DNA of 64,000 nucleotides from Gracilimonas tropica DSM 19535 (GTDB lineage: Bacteria > Bacteroidota > Rhodothermia > Balneolales > Balneolaceae): NCBI RefSeq assembly GCF_000375425.1, contig NZ_AQXG01000015.1:1-64000 (forward strand). Direction: 5' to 3'. The notes beneath the pieces were generated by a model, which saw only the letters and a list, made by a program, of their open reading frames with translations, was not told where the DNA came from and ran no database searches. Every line of letters starts with the position of its first letter. The first letter of the stretch is position 1. The position numbers were made by a program, and so were the translations under genes. Of this stretch, positions 16,717-26,045 are shown piece after piece.

Positions 16717-17943
16717 TTATGCACTCAGTTTTTCAGCCGCTTCAAATACGTAGTCTTTGATAGCTTCAAAAGCCTTGAGCGTTTTTTCGATATGTACATC
16801 GTTGTGGGCCGCTGTTGGGATCAATCGGATCAAAACAGTGCCACGCGGTACTACAGGATATGCCACTCCACTTACAAATACCCCATGCTCTTCACGAAGT
16901 TTACGCATAATATCCTGGCATAGATCAGTACTTCCTTTAGTAAGTACAGGTGTTACCGGGCTTTCTGATGGTAGCACGGTATAACCGATCTCACGGAGTC
17001 CTTCTCTCAACTTGAGCGTGTTATTCCAAAGTTGTTCTCTCCACTGAGGGTTGTCTTTGATCATTTGGAGTCGTTTTCTTGCAGTGACTACCATAGGCAG
17101 CGGCAAAGACTTGGCAAATACCTGACTTCTGGAATTCGCTTTTAAAAATTCAATAACACGTGGCTCTGAAGCTATAAAAGCACCAATCAGAGCAAAAGAT
17201 TTAGCAAAGGTACCAAAGTAAATATCAATGCCATCCTGAACACCAAGATGCGTTCCGGTACCTGAACCGTCTTTACCCATGGTACCGATTCCGTGTGCAT
17301 CATCCACTAAAAGCCGGAAAGGAACTTCTTTTTTAAGCTCGATGATCTCCTTAAGGATACCGAGATCTCCCGTCATTCCGAAAACACCTTCAGTTACAAC
17401 CAGGATAGAAGTATTTTCGCCCATTTTTTTCTTGGCACGGAACAGTTGCTTCTTGAAACTCTCAATGTCGTTATGCTTGAATACATACTTCTCGGCCATG
17501 GCGAGTTGTTTACCATCAACGATACAAGCATGGCTAAGTTCATCATAAATGAGAATATCATTTCGATCAACCAGTGCGTGAATGGTACTCATGATACCCT
17601 GATACCCATAATTCAATAATTGGGCTTTTTCTTTGTGAACAAATGCAGCCAGCTCTTCTTCAAGTTTTTCATGCTCGTTTGAATTTCCGGTCATGAGTCG
17701 AGCTCCCATTGGGGCGCTCAGGCTGTATTTTTCAGTAGCTTCGGTATCCACTTTCTTGATCTCGGGATTACTGCCAATACCAAGGTAGTCGTTGATACTC
17801 CAAACAACCATATCCTTGTTATTGAATTTCATTTCCGGGCCGAGCGGGCCTTCTAATTTTGGAAATGTGTAATACCCGTATCCTTCAGAAGTGAATGGGC
17901 CCAGGGGACTTGGGCGGCCCTCAAGCTTGTCAAATAAATCCAT
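16717..17943 (-). CDS. Alpha-oxoamine synthase family PLP enzyme (KBL/serine palmitoyltransferase-like)
   Basis: A 408-residue fold-type I PLP enzyme. Recognisable blocks are VVWSINDYLGIGSNPE (about residues 46-61), GARLMTGNSNEHEKLEEELA, the cofactor-binding VDDAHGIGTMG and the Schiff-base lysine in FGTFAKSF. These match the group that condenses an amino acid with an acyl-CoA: glycine C-acetyltransferase, 8-amino-7-oxononanoate synthase and serine palmitoyltransferase. Neither tdh nor other biotin genes lie beside it, though birA is convergent. Bacteroidota commonly make sphingolipids, so an SPT-like role is plausible but unproven. Substrates cannot be read from the sequence. Confidence 0.8.
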   Translation of the reverse strand: MDLFDKLEGRPSPLGPFTSEGYGYYTFPKLEGPLGPEMKFNNKDMVVWSINDYLGIGSNPEIKKVDTEATEKYSLSAPMGARLMTGNSNEHEKLEEELAAFVHKEKAQLLNYGYQGIMSTIHALVDRNDILIYDELSHACIVDGKQLAMAEKYVFKHNDIESFKKQLFRAKKKMGENTSILVVTEGVFGMTGDLGILKEIIELKKEVPFRLLVDDAHGIGTMGKDGSGTGTHLGVQDGIDIYFGTFAKSFALIGAFIASEPRVIEFLKANSRSQVFAKSLPLPMVVTARKRLQMIKDNPQWREQLWNNTLKLREGLREIGYTVLPSESPVTPVLTKGSTDLCQDIMRKLREEHGVFVSGVAYPVVPRGTVLIRLIPTAAHNDVHIEKTLKAFEAIKDYVFEAAEKLSA

Positions 17944-18062
17944 AAATTTGCGCTGAAATTTTCGCTTTAATTGTGATTAGAACGGCTGATTCTACCGTTT
18001 ATAAAACGTGGTAAATGTACGTAAATATGCTCTCAACTCAAAAGACCTAACCCTTTCGTAAT

Positions 18063-18085
18063 ATCCCGGTAATATTGGCCGGGAT
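18063..18085 (-). terminator. Terminator-like hairpin after the LVIVD lipoprotein gene
   Basis: ATCCCGG (18063-18069) pairs with CCGGGAT (18079-18085). A second perfect hairpin, AACCTTTG with CAAAGGTT (18135-18142 / 18149-18156), overlaps the stop codon of that gene. Neither is followed by a strong T-tract on the minus strand, so termination is only probable. Confidence 0.4.
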
Positions 18086-18147
18086 TCTTTAAAAGTGAGG
18101 CGTAAGGTTATTCAAAGTCATTCTTTCAGCGTTAAACCTTTGTTCAA

Positions 18148-19512
18148 TCAAAGGTTGGGCCGCACAATGAACAGTCCCGTTTCGATGTCACTTAAAACTA
18201 CCATCCCGCTGGAAAAATACGGATAGTTACTCCAGGTGCCTGTGAAGACTGCAGCATCTGTTTGCGGCTGGGTATCAAAGTAGGCAACCCGTTCCAGGTT
18301 GGCGTCCTCAACATCGGAGATATCCAGGATCTGCAAACCTGCATTGTAATTTGTTTCGTAGGCATATTTTCCGCGCACGTAGAGATTATGGTCGATCGAT
18401 AAGGATTCATGCTCATAATAGCCTACAAACCTGGGATCTTCCAGGTCTCGCACATCCCAAATATATGTTTTTGTACCACGCCCCAGGTTTCGTTCATCCA
18501 ATTCGTCATTCATCAAAAAGAAAGCCTGATCTTCAGTAAGCCAACCCTGATGAGAATACTGCATATCAGCTTGACGGTTAAATCCAATGGTTTTAGGGTT
18601 TTCTTTATCCGAGACATCAGCGATCACCACATTTCCCTCGGCTGAGTTGAAGCAGATCTCTTGACCGGAGTGTTCAGAATCCGGGCCGTTATATACCACG
18701 CATTGTGCATCATGAATGTAACCCGGCGCTATCCTGTAATAGCCCGGAGAAGGGTCGATATAGCAACCAGCAAACTCCGGTGATTTTGGATTGGAAATAT
18801 CGATCATATGAAGCCCTGTGCTGTCCCGGCTTCCACACATTTCAGATTGAGTGATTCCAACTCCGTAAGCAAATCCCGTTTGCTCGTTGATCACGATATT
18901 ATGAGCAGGGCCAAATTTATCGTAGAGTGCGTCATGCTCAAATTGCAGAACTTGTCCATCAAAATCGCGCAAATTGGTCAGGTCAAATACTTGCATTCCA
19001 TGGGGTTGTGCATCACTGACTATAAAAGCATGGTTATCATACACTTTTATATCCCTCCAGGCGGTTCCCATGCTAATTGATTTCGATCTGTTGGTGGTAC
19101 CGATCCCTAAATTGCATGCCGGGTATTGATTCAGTGTGAGCTGCTTGAATTTTCCGCGAAGATTCGATTCCGGCAGACGCCCCACAACTACAGGGGTTTC
19201 TGGATCAGAAATATCGACAAAAGCAGTGCCGTTGGTAAGGCCTACTAATGCATATTCTTTGGAGGTTTGAGGGTCTGTCCAACCCCAAATATCATTCAGA
19301 TAAACACCGGTAGAGTCTCCGGAAAGTTCGTAAATGGAGAGTTGGGCAAAAAGGTCTACATTTTCACAGGCAAAACCGTTTGCGTTTCCATCTTCACAAG
19401 GAAATGGTGCTTTGAGTTTATCATCTGCGTTTGAAAGGTCGCATGAAGAGAACAGTCCGCCTAATAAAAGAAGGGTTCCTAACAGGGTAAATTTTTGAAA
19501 CATGGTATGCAT
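18148..19512 (-). CDS. Choice-of-anchor B family lipoprotein with LVIVD beta-propeller repeats
   Basis: About 454 residues. I start at the ATG at 19512 (another at 19503), because the longer frame would place 27 unrelated residues before a good lipoprotein signal (MFQKFTLLGTLLLLGGLFSSC). The body contains repeated 'v.DiSdPe.P' units such as AFVDISDPETPVVVGRLP, MIDISNPKSPEFAGCY, IADVSDKENPKTIGF and ILDISDVEDANLERVAYF. These are LVIVD repeats that form a propeller. Conserved GPAHNIVINEQTGFAY and YIHDAQCVVYNGPD are typical of choice-of-anchor B proteins. It is likely surface or periplasmic, with unknown ligand. Confidence 0.85.
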   Translation of the reverse strand: MHTMFQKFTLLGTLLLLGGLFSSCDLSNADDKLKAPFPCEDGNANGFACENVDLFAQLSIYELSGDSTGVYLNDIWGWTDPQTSKEYALVGLTNGTAFVDISDPETPVVVGRLPESNLRGKFKQLTLNQYPACNLGIGTTNRSKSISMGTAWRDIKVYDNHAFIVSDAQPHGMQVFDLTNLRDFDGQVLQFEHDALYDKFGPAHNIVINEQTGFAYGVGITQSEMCGSRDSTGLHMIDISNPKSPEFAGCYIDPSPGYYRIAPGYIHDAQCVVYNGPDSEHSGQEICFNSAEGNVVIADVSDKENPKTIGFNRQADMQYSHQGWLTEDQAFFLMNDELDERNLGRGTKTYIWDVRDLEDPRFVGYYEHESLSIDHNLYVRGKYAYETNYNAGLQILDISDVEDANLERVAYFDTQPQTDAAVFTGTWSNYPYFSSGMVVLSDIETGLFIVRPNL

Positions 19513-19683
19513 AAAGTTTAAATCTGGTCTCAATTTATCAGAAGAATTTTCGAAATACCAACTTTTGAAGAAGGATACTTGTTTTACCAACAAATTATAT
19601 TAATAGTGAAAGAACGGAACATAAAGAAATTCATTACAATTTAAGTTACTTTGCGATTCACCTGAGAGTAAAATAATCGGAGT

Positions 19684-20208
19684 ATGTTTTTAATAATGCG
19701 ATATATTGCCAAGCTTTTAAAAGCGTTGGCATCAGAAGCTTCTCCCGCACAAATAGCCGGCGGGGTGATTTTGGGTATGATCATTGGGTTGACACCTTTG
19801 TCATCGCCTCATAACCTGATCATACTGATTCTGATTTTGATCTTTAGAGTAAACTTTGGGATGGCCATTCTTTCTTTTACCATTTTCAGCGGAATTGCCT
19901 ACCTGGCTGATCCCCTTTTTCATAGCTTTGGAATGTATCTGCTGGAGCTGGAAAGTATGCAGGAAACCTGGACCAACATGTATAATAACGAGTGGTGGGC
20001 TTTCACCAACTTCTATAACACGGTGGTGATCGGCAGTTTTGTCTCGTCCATTATAGCTGCTATTCCCTTATTTCCTTTAACCATGTATGGAGTGGTACAA
20101 TATCGCGAGCATATTCATGCAAAAGTACAGAAATGGAAGATCGTTCAGGCATTCAAGACCACCAAGTTTTATACGATCTATCAAACCGTAAGCAGAGTGA
20201 GAGGATAA
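19684..20208 (+). CDS. TIGR03546 family inner-membrane protein (DUF2062-like)
   Basis: A 174-residue protein with three to four hydrophobic segments. The N-terminal signature IAKLLKALASEASPAQIAGG leads into GMIIGLTPLSSPHNLIILIL, and FSGIAYLADPLFHSFGMYLL follows. These match the TIGR03546 family, which usually lies beside TIGR03545, as it does here. Starts at 19684 or 19696 are both possible. The partner gene begins 3 bases after its stop, so the pair is a tight operon. The function is unknown. Confidence 0.85.
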   Translation: MFLIMRYIAKLLKALASEASPAQIAGGVILGMIIGLTPLSSPHNLIILILILIFRVNFGMAILSFTIFSGIAYLADPLFHSFGMYLLELESMQETWTNMYNNEWWAFTNFYNTVVIGSFVSSIIAAIPLFPLTMYGVVQYREHIHAKVQKWKIVQAFKTTKFYTIYQTVSRVRG

Positions 20209-20211
20209 GTC

Positions 20212-22056
20212 ATGAGAATTTGGGGAATTATAACCGTATTGATTTTGGCGGGACTCACTTTTGCCGCCACTTACTTTATAACCGATGAATGGGTAGAAGA
20301 ACAGGTAGAGTACGAGGCAAGTGTGTTGAATGAAGCCAAGGTGGAAATTGACGGCTTTGTGTTTGACCTGTTCAACTTACAGCTCAAATGGGACCGCCTT
20401 CAGGTGACCAATCCCAATAATACGATGGAGAATACTTTTGAAACCGGGGAAACGGAGTTTCAGGTTGAGTTCTGGCCTTTGTTGTTGGCTGAGAAAGTCA
20501 TTGTAAATAATATGAAGCTCACCGGTTTCCAGCTTGGCACAGAACGAGAAACCGATGGCTCTTTTGAAATTCCTGAAGAAGAAAAAGATGCTGAACCAGG
20601 GTTTGTTTACGATGTGGTGAACCAGGTGAGCAGTCAGGCCCGGCAAAATGCTGAAGTCCGGTTTACGGATGTTCGGGATGACCTTAACATAGACAGCCTG
20701 ATGGCCAAGGTTAATATTCAATCTCCCGAAAAGATCGATTCTCTTCGGCGGGGCATCCAAAAAACCTATTCGAAATGGGACAGTACGTTTAAGAATACAG
20801 ATGTTCGCAAAGAGATCGCACAGGTCGAACAGACCGTAAATTCCATCAAGCCAAAGGAAATCAAAGACCCCAAAAAGATCGTGGAAACCATCAACAATGT
20901 GCAGAAGCTTAGGAAGCAAGTTGATTCACTTAAAACCAGGGCAGAAACGATCAAAAAAGAATTTGAACAAGATTACGGAACCACAAAAGAGGATCTTTCT
21001 CAAGTTGATAACTGGATCCGTGCTGATTACCAAAGAGCACTAAGCGTGGCTAAGCTTCCGGATCTCGATGTGCAAAATATCGGGAAGGCCTTGTTTGGCG
21101 GAAATTTGTTGGGAGATTATGCCGCGTATTTACAATATGTAGCCATGGCCAGAGAATATGGAAGCAGGCTGGTGGGGGAAGATTCAACCGAAGAGATTCC
21201 AAGGTATGAAGGCATAGATTACCATTTCAGCGATAAGTATGATCTGCCCGGTTTTTGGTTCAAGAATATTGAGCTATCCGGTAAAACCAAATCGGATATA
21301 AATATTGCCGGAAAAGTGACAGGTATTAGCAGCAGCCAAAAAAAGACCGGGGAGCCGGTAAAATTTGAAGTAGGCGGAACGGATGAAAATGAGGTGCGGC
21401 TTTCTCTGAATGGAGAATTTAACTATTTGGGAAATGAACCACGCGAAAGTTTTAAACTGGCTTATGAAGGATTTACACTTTCCAAAGCACGATTGTCAGG
21501 TTCAGATCTGTTGCCATATAAATTAAATTCCGGGAAAGGTGATGTGAGCGTTAATGTGAATATCATCGATAAAAGACTGGATAGCCGAATTGATTACCTG
21601 GCTCGTAACATTAGTTTTGATTTTCAGTCGGCAGGGAAGCCAAAGAACAGGCTCGAGCAATTGGTTCGGGATGCGATTGGCGGTACCGACCGTATTAACG
21701 TATCTGCTCTTGTCGACAATGTGAACGGACCGCTTCGGGTTCGTGTGCGTTCCAATGTGGATGATCTTTTTATGAGCGCTTTGAGGCAAACGGTAAGCCA
21801 AGAGCTTGAAAATGCCAAGCGAAAAGTCCGGGCAGAAGTTCAAAAACGAGTGGATGGACGAAAAGAGCAACTGGCAAAATTCAAGCAAGAAAAAGAAGCT
21901 GAGATCCGCAAACGGTATGAAGAACTACAGACCCAGATCGATGAAAAGATTCAGTTGGTTGAAGACAAGAAAAAAGAGCTTGAAGAACGTAAGAAAGAGT
22001 TAGAGAGCCAGCTCAAAGACAAGATCAAAGATAAGATCGGGATCGATTTCGAATAG
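20212..22056 (+). CDS. TIGR03545 family protein, AsmA-like envelope protein
   Basis: A 614-residue protein anchored by one N-terminal TM helix (about 5-22). The next part (VDGF-VFDLFNLQLKWDRLQVTNP, ETEFQVEFWPLLLAEKVIVNNMKLTG) has the look of an AsmA/DUF748 N-terminus, where a beta-sheet groove begins. Two coiled-coil stretches follow (about 165-265 and 540-610, the second very rich in K and E). In between is a beta-rich domain (KYDLPGFWFKNIELSGKTKSDINIAGKV). It pairs with TIGR03546. By analogy with AsmA-type proteins it may connect inner and outer envelope layers, but this is inference. Confidence 0.8.
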   Translation: MRIWGIITVLILAGLTFAATYFITDEWVEEQVEYEASVLNEAKVEIDGFVFDLFNLQLKWDRLQVTNPNNTMENTFETGETEFQVEFWPLLLAEKVIVNNMKLTGFQLGTERETDGSFEIPEEEKDAEPGFVYDVVNQVSSQARQNAEVRFTDVRDDLNIDSLMAKVNIQSPEKIDSLRRGIQKTYSKWDSTFKNTDVRKEIAQVEQTVNSIKPKEIKDPKKIVETINNVQKLRKQVDSLKTRAETIKKEFEQDYGTTKEDLSQVDNWIRADYQRALSVAKLPDLDVQNIGKALFGGNLLGDYAAYLQYVAMAREYGSRLVGEDSTEEIPRYEGIDYHFSDKYDLPGFWFKNIELSGKTKSDINIAGKVTGISSSQKKTGEPVKFEVGGTDENEVRLSLNGEFNYLGNEPRESFKLAYEGFTLSKARLSGSDLLPYKLNSGKGDVSVNVNIIDKRLDSRIDYLARNISFDFQSAGKPKNRLEQLVRDAIGGTDRINVSALVDNVNGPLRVRVRSNVDDLFMSALRQTVSQELENAKRKVRAEVQKRVDGRKEQLAKFKQEKEAEIRKRYEELQTQIDEKIQLVEDKKKELEERKKELESQLKDKIKDKIGIDFE

Positions 22057-22099
22057 AAAAAAAGCTGACAGCGGAATCCGGAATGCTGTCAGCTTTTTT
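22057..22099. terminator. Bidirectional terminator
   Basis: GCTGACAGC (22064-22072) pairs with GCTGTCAGC (22085-22093), flanked by seven A on the left and six T on the right. It ends both the TIGR03545 transcript and the convergent endonuclease gene. Confidence 0.93.
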
Positions 22100-22102
22100 A
22101 TT

Positions 22103-24109
22103 TTATTTCATGAGTAACATTTTCTTGGTGAGCTCAACACCCGTACTGGTAGACAGACGATAAATATATACACCACTTGAGAGATTGCCGGCATCGAAAG
22201 TTACCTGGTATGAGCCGGCTGCTTTCTGTTCATTATTTGCCAGCGAAGCGACTTCCCGGCCCAGCATGTCGAATACTTGTAACGAGATCGTACTATTTTC
22301 CGCTAATTGATAACGAATCACAGTTGATGGGTTAAAGGGGTTTGGATAGTTTTGATCAAGTTGAAATGCAGAAGCAACTTCAGGCTCTTCCCAAATTGAA
22401 ACAGGTTCCTGTATCTCCTGCCCTTCATTAAGAGCGCCTTTGGTATTTTGCTCCGTAACAACCCACTCAAAATCAGCATAAGAAGAGCCGGTTCCTGTAA
22501 GCGATAAAGAACTTCCAACTGCGGTACTTGCGGTTTCTTCAACCCCAATATCTATGCTTTCAAAGTCTGCGGCGGGACCGTCGGCGGCAGTAAAGGTTCC
22601 TTCGTAAGAGAGAAACTGAATAAGCTCTCCGTCAATATCGAGACTCAGTCCGTCCGGGCCTCCATTTTGGATTCCGTTACTTGGCAGATCCAGGTAATAC
22701 AAAGAAAACCCGTTGGTGGTCTCCCCTTTTACAAAATCATTCCCGGAATAAGAAGCGTAGGAAGAGCTATTGCTGCCATTATACAGCGTAATAGTAACAT
22801 TGGTCAGGTCCGCAAATTCGGCGTTTACAGCCAATTCAACAAACTCGCCCTCGTCGGTTCCTTCGTTGTCATAATGCAATTCGTTGATCCACGCAGTGGA
22901 AGGAGCCTGTCCGTCATTATCAGCAATAGTGATCTCGAGGCTTTCAGGATCACTGATTACTGCATTTTGAGGTCCGGAAATTCCTTCAAGGTTCAGCAAG
23001 ATCGTTTCTTCATTTTCTTCCAAATCATCATCGATTAGATTAAGAGTCACGGACTGCCGTTCCAAAGAACCCTGTGGAAAGGTCACGGTCTGTGAGGTGA
23101 ACGTTTCGAAATCATCGCCGGCAGTAGCTGAGCCTCCGGAATAAACGATATTTACAGAGGTAGCGGTATCAGGGTTGGGGTTGGTGATGGCTACTTCAAC
23201 CTGAATGGTTCCGAGTCCTTCACGCACAGTAAGTTCAGAAGCTGCAAAATAGACGTTGGTTTGACTGATAGCGCCTTCAAAATAAGCGCGGTCTACCAGG
23301 GTAGGGTCGATCACAAAAGGGTTCACTTTGCCATCCTGAAATTCAGCGACTGCACAGGTACGGTTATACTCTTTGGTTGAAACCTGATCGAGTTGATTCC
23401 ATGCACGTAAAAATTGTTTTTGAACTTCAAAGAAGATCGGGTCGGCTTCATCAGCCTGAGTTTTATACATGGTGTAGAAGTAAAACATGCTTCGGGCTAT
23501 GTCGCCTTCCACGCTCTCACGCGGTTCCCAGCTTCCGGAATATGCATTGTTGGGGTGATTGTCGCGGCGTTCGCTGTAATTATCAATAGAATCTGCAACC
23601 GGTGTATTATACTGCTGATCTCTCAACCACCAGCCATCCGTCTCGTCATCAGGAATTTCATAAAAAGGACTGTTACTTCGAGAGCTGTTCGCGGACGAAA
23701 AAGCAGGATAAAGGTGGTGCATGTCAGAATGTGCGTTAGTGCCTTCAGTAGCTCCTTTACTTTGAGGCCAGCTATGTTCAGCATTGATATTGACCGAGTT
23801 GGCCTGTGAGCGGACACTTCCTGCCGAAGGGTCAATCGCTCCTTGATAACCGGTATATATCCCTTCAACAAAACCGCCCACATTGTCAATATTACCGTAC
23901 ATTTCTTCCCGGGCATTATCGTAGCCAAGTACAGTGGTAGTTTTATACTCCTGAATCAGGGCATTGATCAGTTCCTGCCCGGAAAGTTCCGGAAAGATCT
24001 GTGTGCCCTGGGCCGGACAACTTTGTCCGTAGGCTGAGAAAGTGACGAGTAGGGATACTGCAAAAACGGAAATCAGGTTCTTCAACCTGAAGGATGAGAA
24101 AGAGAACAT
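22103..24109 (-). CDS. Secreted endonuclease I with Calx-beta, lamin-tail and T9SS type-A sorting domains
   Basis: A 668-residue secreted nuclease. Order: signal peptide (about 1-29); endonuclease I domain (about 35-265) with the catalytic INAEHSWPQS and SDMHHLYPA motifs; Calx-beta domain (about 285-395, TVREGLGTIQVEVAI ... LNLIDDDLEENEETI); lamin-tail domain (about 400-560, AWINELHYDNEGTDEGEFVEL); and a sorting tail (NYPNPFNPST ... QVFDMLGREVA ... GVYIYRL). The tail directs export by the type IX system and surface attachment or release. Likely role: degrading extracellular DNA for phosphorus or nucleotides. T9SS genes are not in this window. Confidence 0.92.
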   Translation of the reverse strand: MFSFSSFRLKNLISVFAVSLLVTFSAYGQSCPAQGTQIFPELSGQELINALIQEYKTTTVLGYDNAREEMYGNIDNVGGFVEGIYTGYQGAIDPSAGSVRSQANSVNINAEHSWPQSKGATEGTNAHSDMHHLYPAFSSANSSRSNSPFYEIPDDETDGWWLRDQQYNTPVADSIDNYSERRDNHPNNAYSGSWEPRESVEGDIARSMFYFYTMYKTQADEADPIFFEVQKQFLRAWNQLDQVSTKEYNRTCAVAEFQDGKVNPFVIDPTLVDRAYFEGAISQTNVYFAASELTVREGLGTIQVEVAITNPNPDTATSVNIVYSGGSATAGDDFETFTSQTVTFPQGSLERQSVTLNLIDDDLEENEETILLNLEGISGPQNAVISDPESLEITIADNDGQAPSTAWINELHYDNEGTDEGEFVELAVNAEFADLTNVTITLYNGSNSSSYASYSGNDFVKGETTNGFSLYYLDLPSNGIQNGGPDGLSLDIDGELIQFLSYEGTFTAADGPAADFESIDIGVEETASTAVGSSLSLTGTGSSYADFEWVVTEQNTKGALNEGQEIQEPVSIWEEPEVASAFQLDQNYPNPFNPSTVIRYQLAENSTISLQVFDMLGREVASLANNEQKAAGSYQVTFDAGNLSSGVYIYRLSTSTGVELTKKMLLMK

Positions 24110-24240
24110 ACTTTGAAGCTTAAATTCTGTTGTTGTGAGAAGTGGTGACAGCCAATTTACGGTTGGCCGGTGGAAGCTTCCCTGTCCTTATTGCCGGGAA
24201 TTACACTAATCTTGATTTTAGGCTCTAATATATGGCTTTT

Positions 24241-24263
24241 AATCCTTTTGGGAATAAAGGATT
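24241..24263 (-). terminator. Hairpin after the MhqD-like hydrolase gene
   Basis: AATCCTTT (24241-24248) pairs perfectly with AAAGGATT (24256-24263) around a 7-base loop, 23 bases past the hydrolase stop. It has no T-tract on the minus strand, so it is a possible terminator or mRNA-end structure. Confidence 0.4.
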
Positions 24264-24285
24264 TGTAAAGCTTTCCCAAATGCAC

Positions 24286-24954
24286 TTAGCCCAGCAACTG
24301 ATTAATGTTTTTGATCTCATCCTGGTTCACAAGGTGCCCCATTCCCGGATATAGCTTTTTGGTAACTTTTGCTCCAAGACGGTTGAGCACCTGCTCAGAT
24401 TCATTCACCCTTTCTTTAGGGATGTGCGGATCTACATCGCTGCAGCCCATGAATACGGGAGTTCCATCCAAATTTCCCTTGTAGTCTGCGGGATTAACTT
24501 CCGGGCCGGTCCCTATTAATCCGCCACTTAAAGCGATCAACCCCCCGTATCTTTTGGGATGACGAGCCACGAATTCTGAGATCAGGCAGGCGCCTTGTGA
24601 AAAGCCAAGGAAATAGATCTGCTCGTGTGAAAAACCTTCAGACTGAAAATCCTCAACCACGTCGTAGATCTTTTGGAGAGCCGAAGATAAATTCGGTTCA
24701 TTTTGTTCTGAGGGAGCCATAAATGAATATGGATACCAGGTGTTGCCGCTTGCCTGAGGAGCGCGAAGCGTCAATTTGAGGGATGTATCAAACTCGTTGG
24801 CTAATGGAAGAATGCTTTGCGCAGTGGCTCCGCGGCCGTGAATCATGATCATAGCGGCATCCGCTTCAGAGGCCGGAACCCCACCTTCTGCAATTTGCGT
24901 AGGTTGATGAGGCCCTTCAAAATGAGCACTTTCTGTTACTCGGAATAAACTCAT
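24286..24954 (-). CDS. Phospholipase/carboxylesterase family alpha/beta hydrolase (MhqD-like)
   Basis: A 222-residue cytoplasmic serine hydrolase. The oxyanion strand and nucleophile elbow read IMIHGRGATAQSI and FLGFSQGACL (Ser nucleophile). The acid is probably Asp in GCSDVDPHIP and the base His in GMGHLVNQ. The length and motifs fit the phospholipase/carboxylesterase group that includes Bacillus MhqD. The gene upstream encodes an MhqO-like ring-cleaving dioxygenase and ends 91 bases before this start. The same two functions occur together in the quinone-responsive mhq regulon of B. subtilis, which suggests a role in handling aromatic electrophiles. Confidence 0.85.
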   Translation of the reverse strand: MSLFRVTESAHFEGPHQPTQIAEGGVPASEADAAMIMIHGRGATAQSILPLANEFDTSLKLTLRAPQASGNTWYPYSFMAPSEQNEPNLSSALQKIYDVVEDFQSEGFSHEQIYFLGFSQGACLISEFVARHPKRYGGLIALSGGLIGTGPEVNPADYKGNLDGTPVFMGCSDVDPHIPKERVNESEQVLNRLGAKVTKKLYPGMGHLVNQDEIKNINQLLG

Positions 24955-24993
24955 AGGAATAATATTTTTGATTAATTTCTTTGTGAAAATTCA

Positions 24994-25014
24994 CTCCTAC
25001 GCTGAGCGCAGGAG
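24994..25014 (-). terminator. Weak hairpin between the MhqO-like and MhqD-like genes
   Basis: CTCCT-A-CGC (24994-25002) pairs with GCG-C-AGGAG (25006-25014) with one internal mismatch. There is no strong T-tract. It may allow partial read-through from the dioxygenase gene to the hydrolase gene. Confidence 0.3.
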
Positions 25015-25045
25015 CGAGGTGTTGACTACTTATTTTTTGAAAAGC

Positions 25046-25987
25046 TTAGGCTTTCGTAGCCACCTTAATTTCAGGGAGAATTTGCTCGATGCGATCTCGT
25101 TTGGATTCCAGCCAGGGAGGCAGGATTAACGTTTCGCCGAGATGTTCGAATTCCTCATCCACGGTATATCCGGGATCATCGGAGGCCATTTCAAAAAGCA
25201 CTCCGGCAGGAATACGGTAGTAAACCGATTTAAACCAATGTCGGTCGATAATCTGTGTGGGACTTAATCCTTTTCGCTCTACTTTTTGGCGTAGCCCATC
25301 CAATTCAGCCTGATTTTCTGCCCGGTAGGCTATGTGATGAACAATGCCTCGCCCGTTTCTTCCGTACTCCGGATTATCGGCCTTCTCAATAATGACAAAT
25401 CGGCCAATTGGGGCATCCGTTTGATAAAGCGTTTGGTTTCCTTGCTCAGCGGCTTCCTCAAATCCAAAAAGGTCGCCCAGCAACATTTCAGTATGCTGTT
25501 TTTCCGTAAGTAACATGCGCGCTCCCCAAAATCCCTGAATGGTATGTTCTGCGGGAACGATGTAATTCACATTTTCCACTTTGGATTTAGCTTCTCCTTC
25601 AAATACGATATCCAGCTCCAATCCATCGGGATCTTCGAAACGAAGGGCTTTTCGTCCGAACACCTCAACTACTTCGTAAGAGATATCATTTTCGCTAAGC
25701 CGGACTTCCCAATAATCTTCGGAGCCTTTGGGAACCTGTAAACCCACATTAACTACTTCGCCAACTCCTGCTTTTCCTTTTTGAGCCATAGGCCACGGAA
25801 AGAAAGTAAGGCTTGAACCCGGTTCAGCAGACTGATTACCATAAAACAAATGATACGTACCTGGATCGTCTTGATTGACCGACTTTTTAACCAACCGCAT
25901 TCCTAAAAGTTCAGTATAGAATGCTGCGTTACGTTGTGCATCTCCGGCAAGCACCGTGATGTGATGGATTCCTTTATGATGTTTCAT
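25046..25987 (-). CDS. Ring-cleaving dioxygenase, VOC/glyoxalase superfamily (MhqO-like)
   Basis: A 313-residue enzyme made of two VOC halves. The first metal ligand is His in KGIHHITVLAGDAQRNAAFY (about residues 5-24). The second is His in GRGIVHHIAYRAEN (about 219-232). The Glu ligand is probably in GVLFEMASDDPGY. Family members include MhqO and MhqA-like Fe(II) hydroquinone dioxygenases. Conserved DPGTYHLFYGN and PGSSLTFFPWP support this group. It begins a minus-strand unit with the MhqD-like hydrolase and is divergent from a Ste24-like protease gene. A perfect 18-bp palindrome lies 59 bases upstream of its start. No mhqR-like regulator is present in the window. Confidence 0.88.
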   Translation of the reverse strand: MKHHKGIHHITVLAGDAQRNAAFYTELLGMRLVKKSVNQDDPGTYHLFYGNQSAEPGSSLTFFPWPMAQKGKAGVGEVVNVGLQVPKGSEDYWEVRLSENDISYEVVEVFGRKALRFEDPDGLELDIVFEGEAKSKVENVNYIVPAEHTIQGFWGARMLLTEKQHTEMLLGDLFGFEEAAEQGNQTLYQTDAPIGRFVIIEKADNPEYGRNGRGIVHHIAYRAENQAELDGLRQKVERKGLSPTQIIDRHWFKSVYYRIPAGVLFEMASDDPGYTVDEEFEHLGETLILPPWLESKRDRIEQILPEIKVATKA

Positions 25988-26045
25988 GGCAGTTTTGGTT
26001 TATTTGGTTTGATAACTCAACGGTAATATACGGTTTATCATTCAA

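Noticed and set aside
16717..17943. Naming the oxoamine synthase as kbl, bioF or spt
   Set aside because: No tdh, biotin or sphingolipid genes are adjacent, and the conserved core is shared by all of these enzymes.
24994..25020. A possible third REP copy (GC-rich 'acgctgagcgcaggagcgaggt')
   Set aside because: Only short words match the repeats near the left edge, and box order and pairing differ. I kept it only as a weak hairpin.
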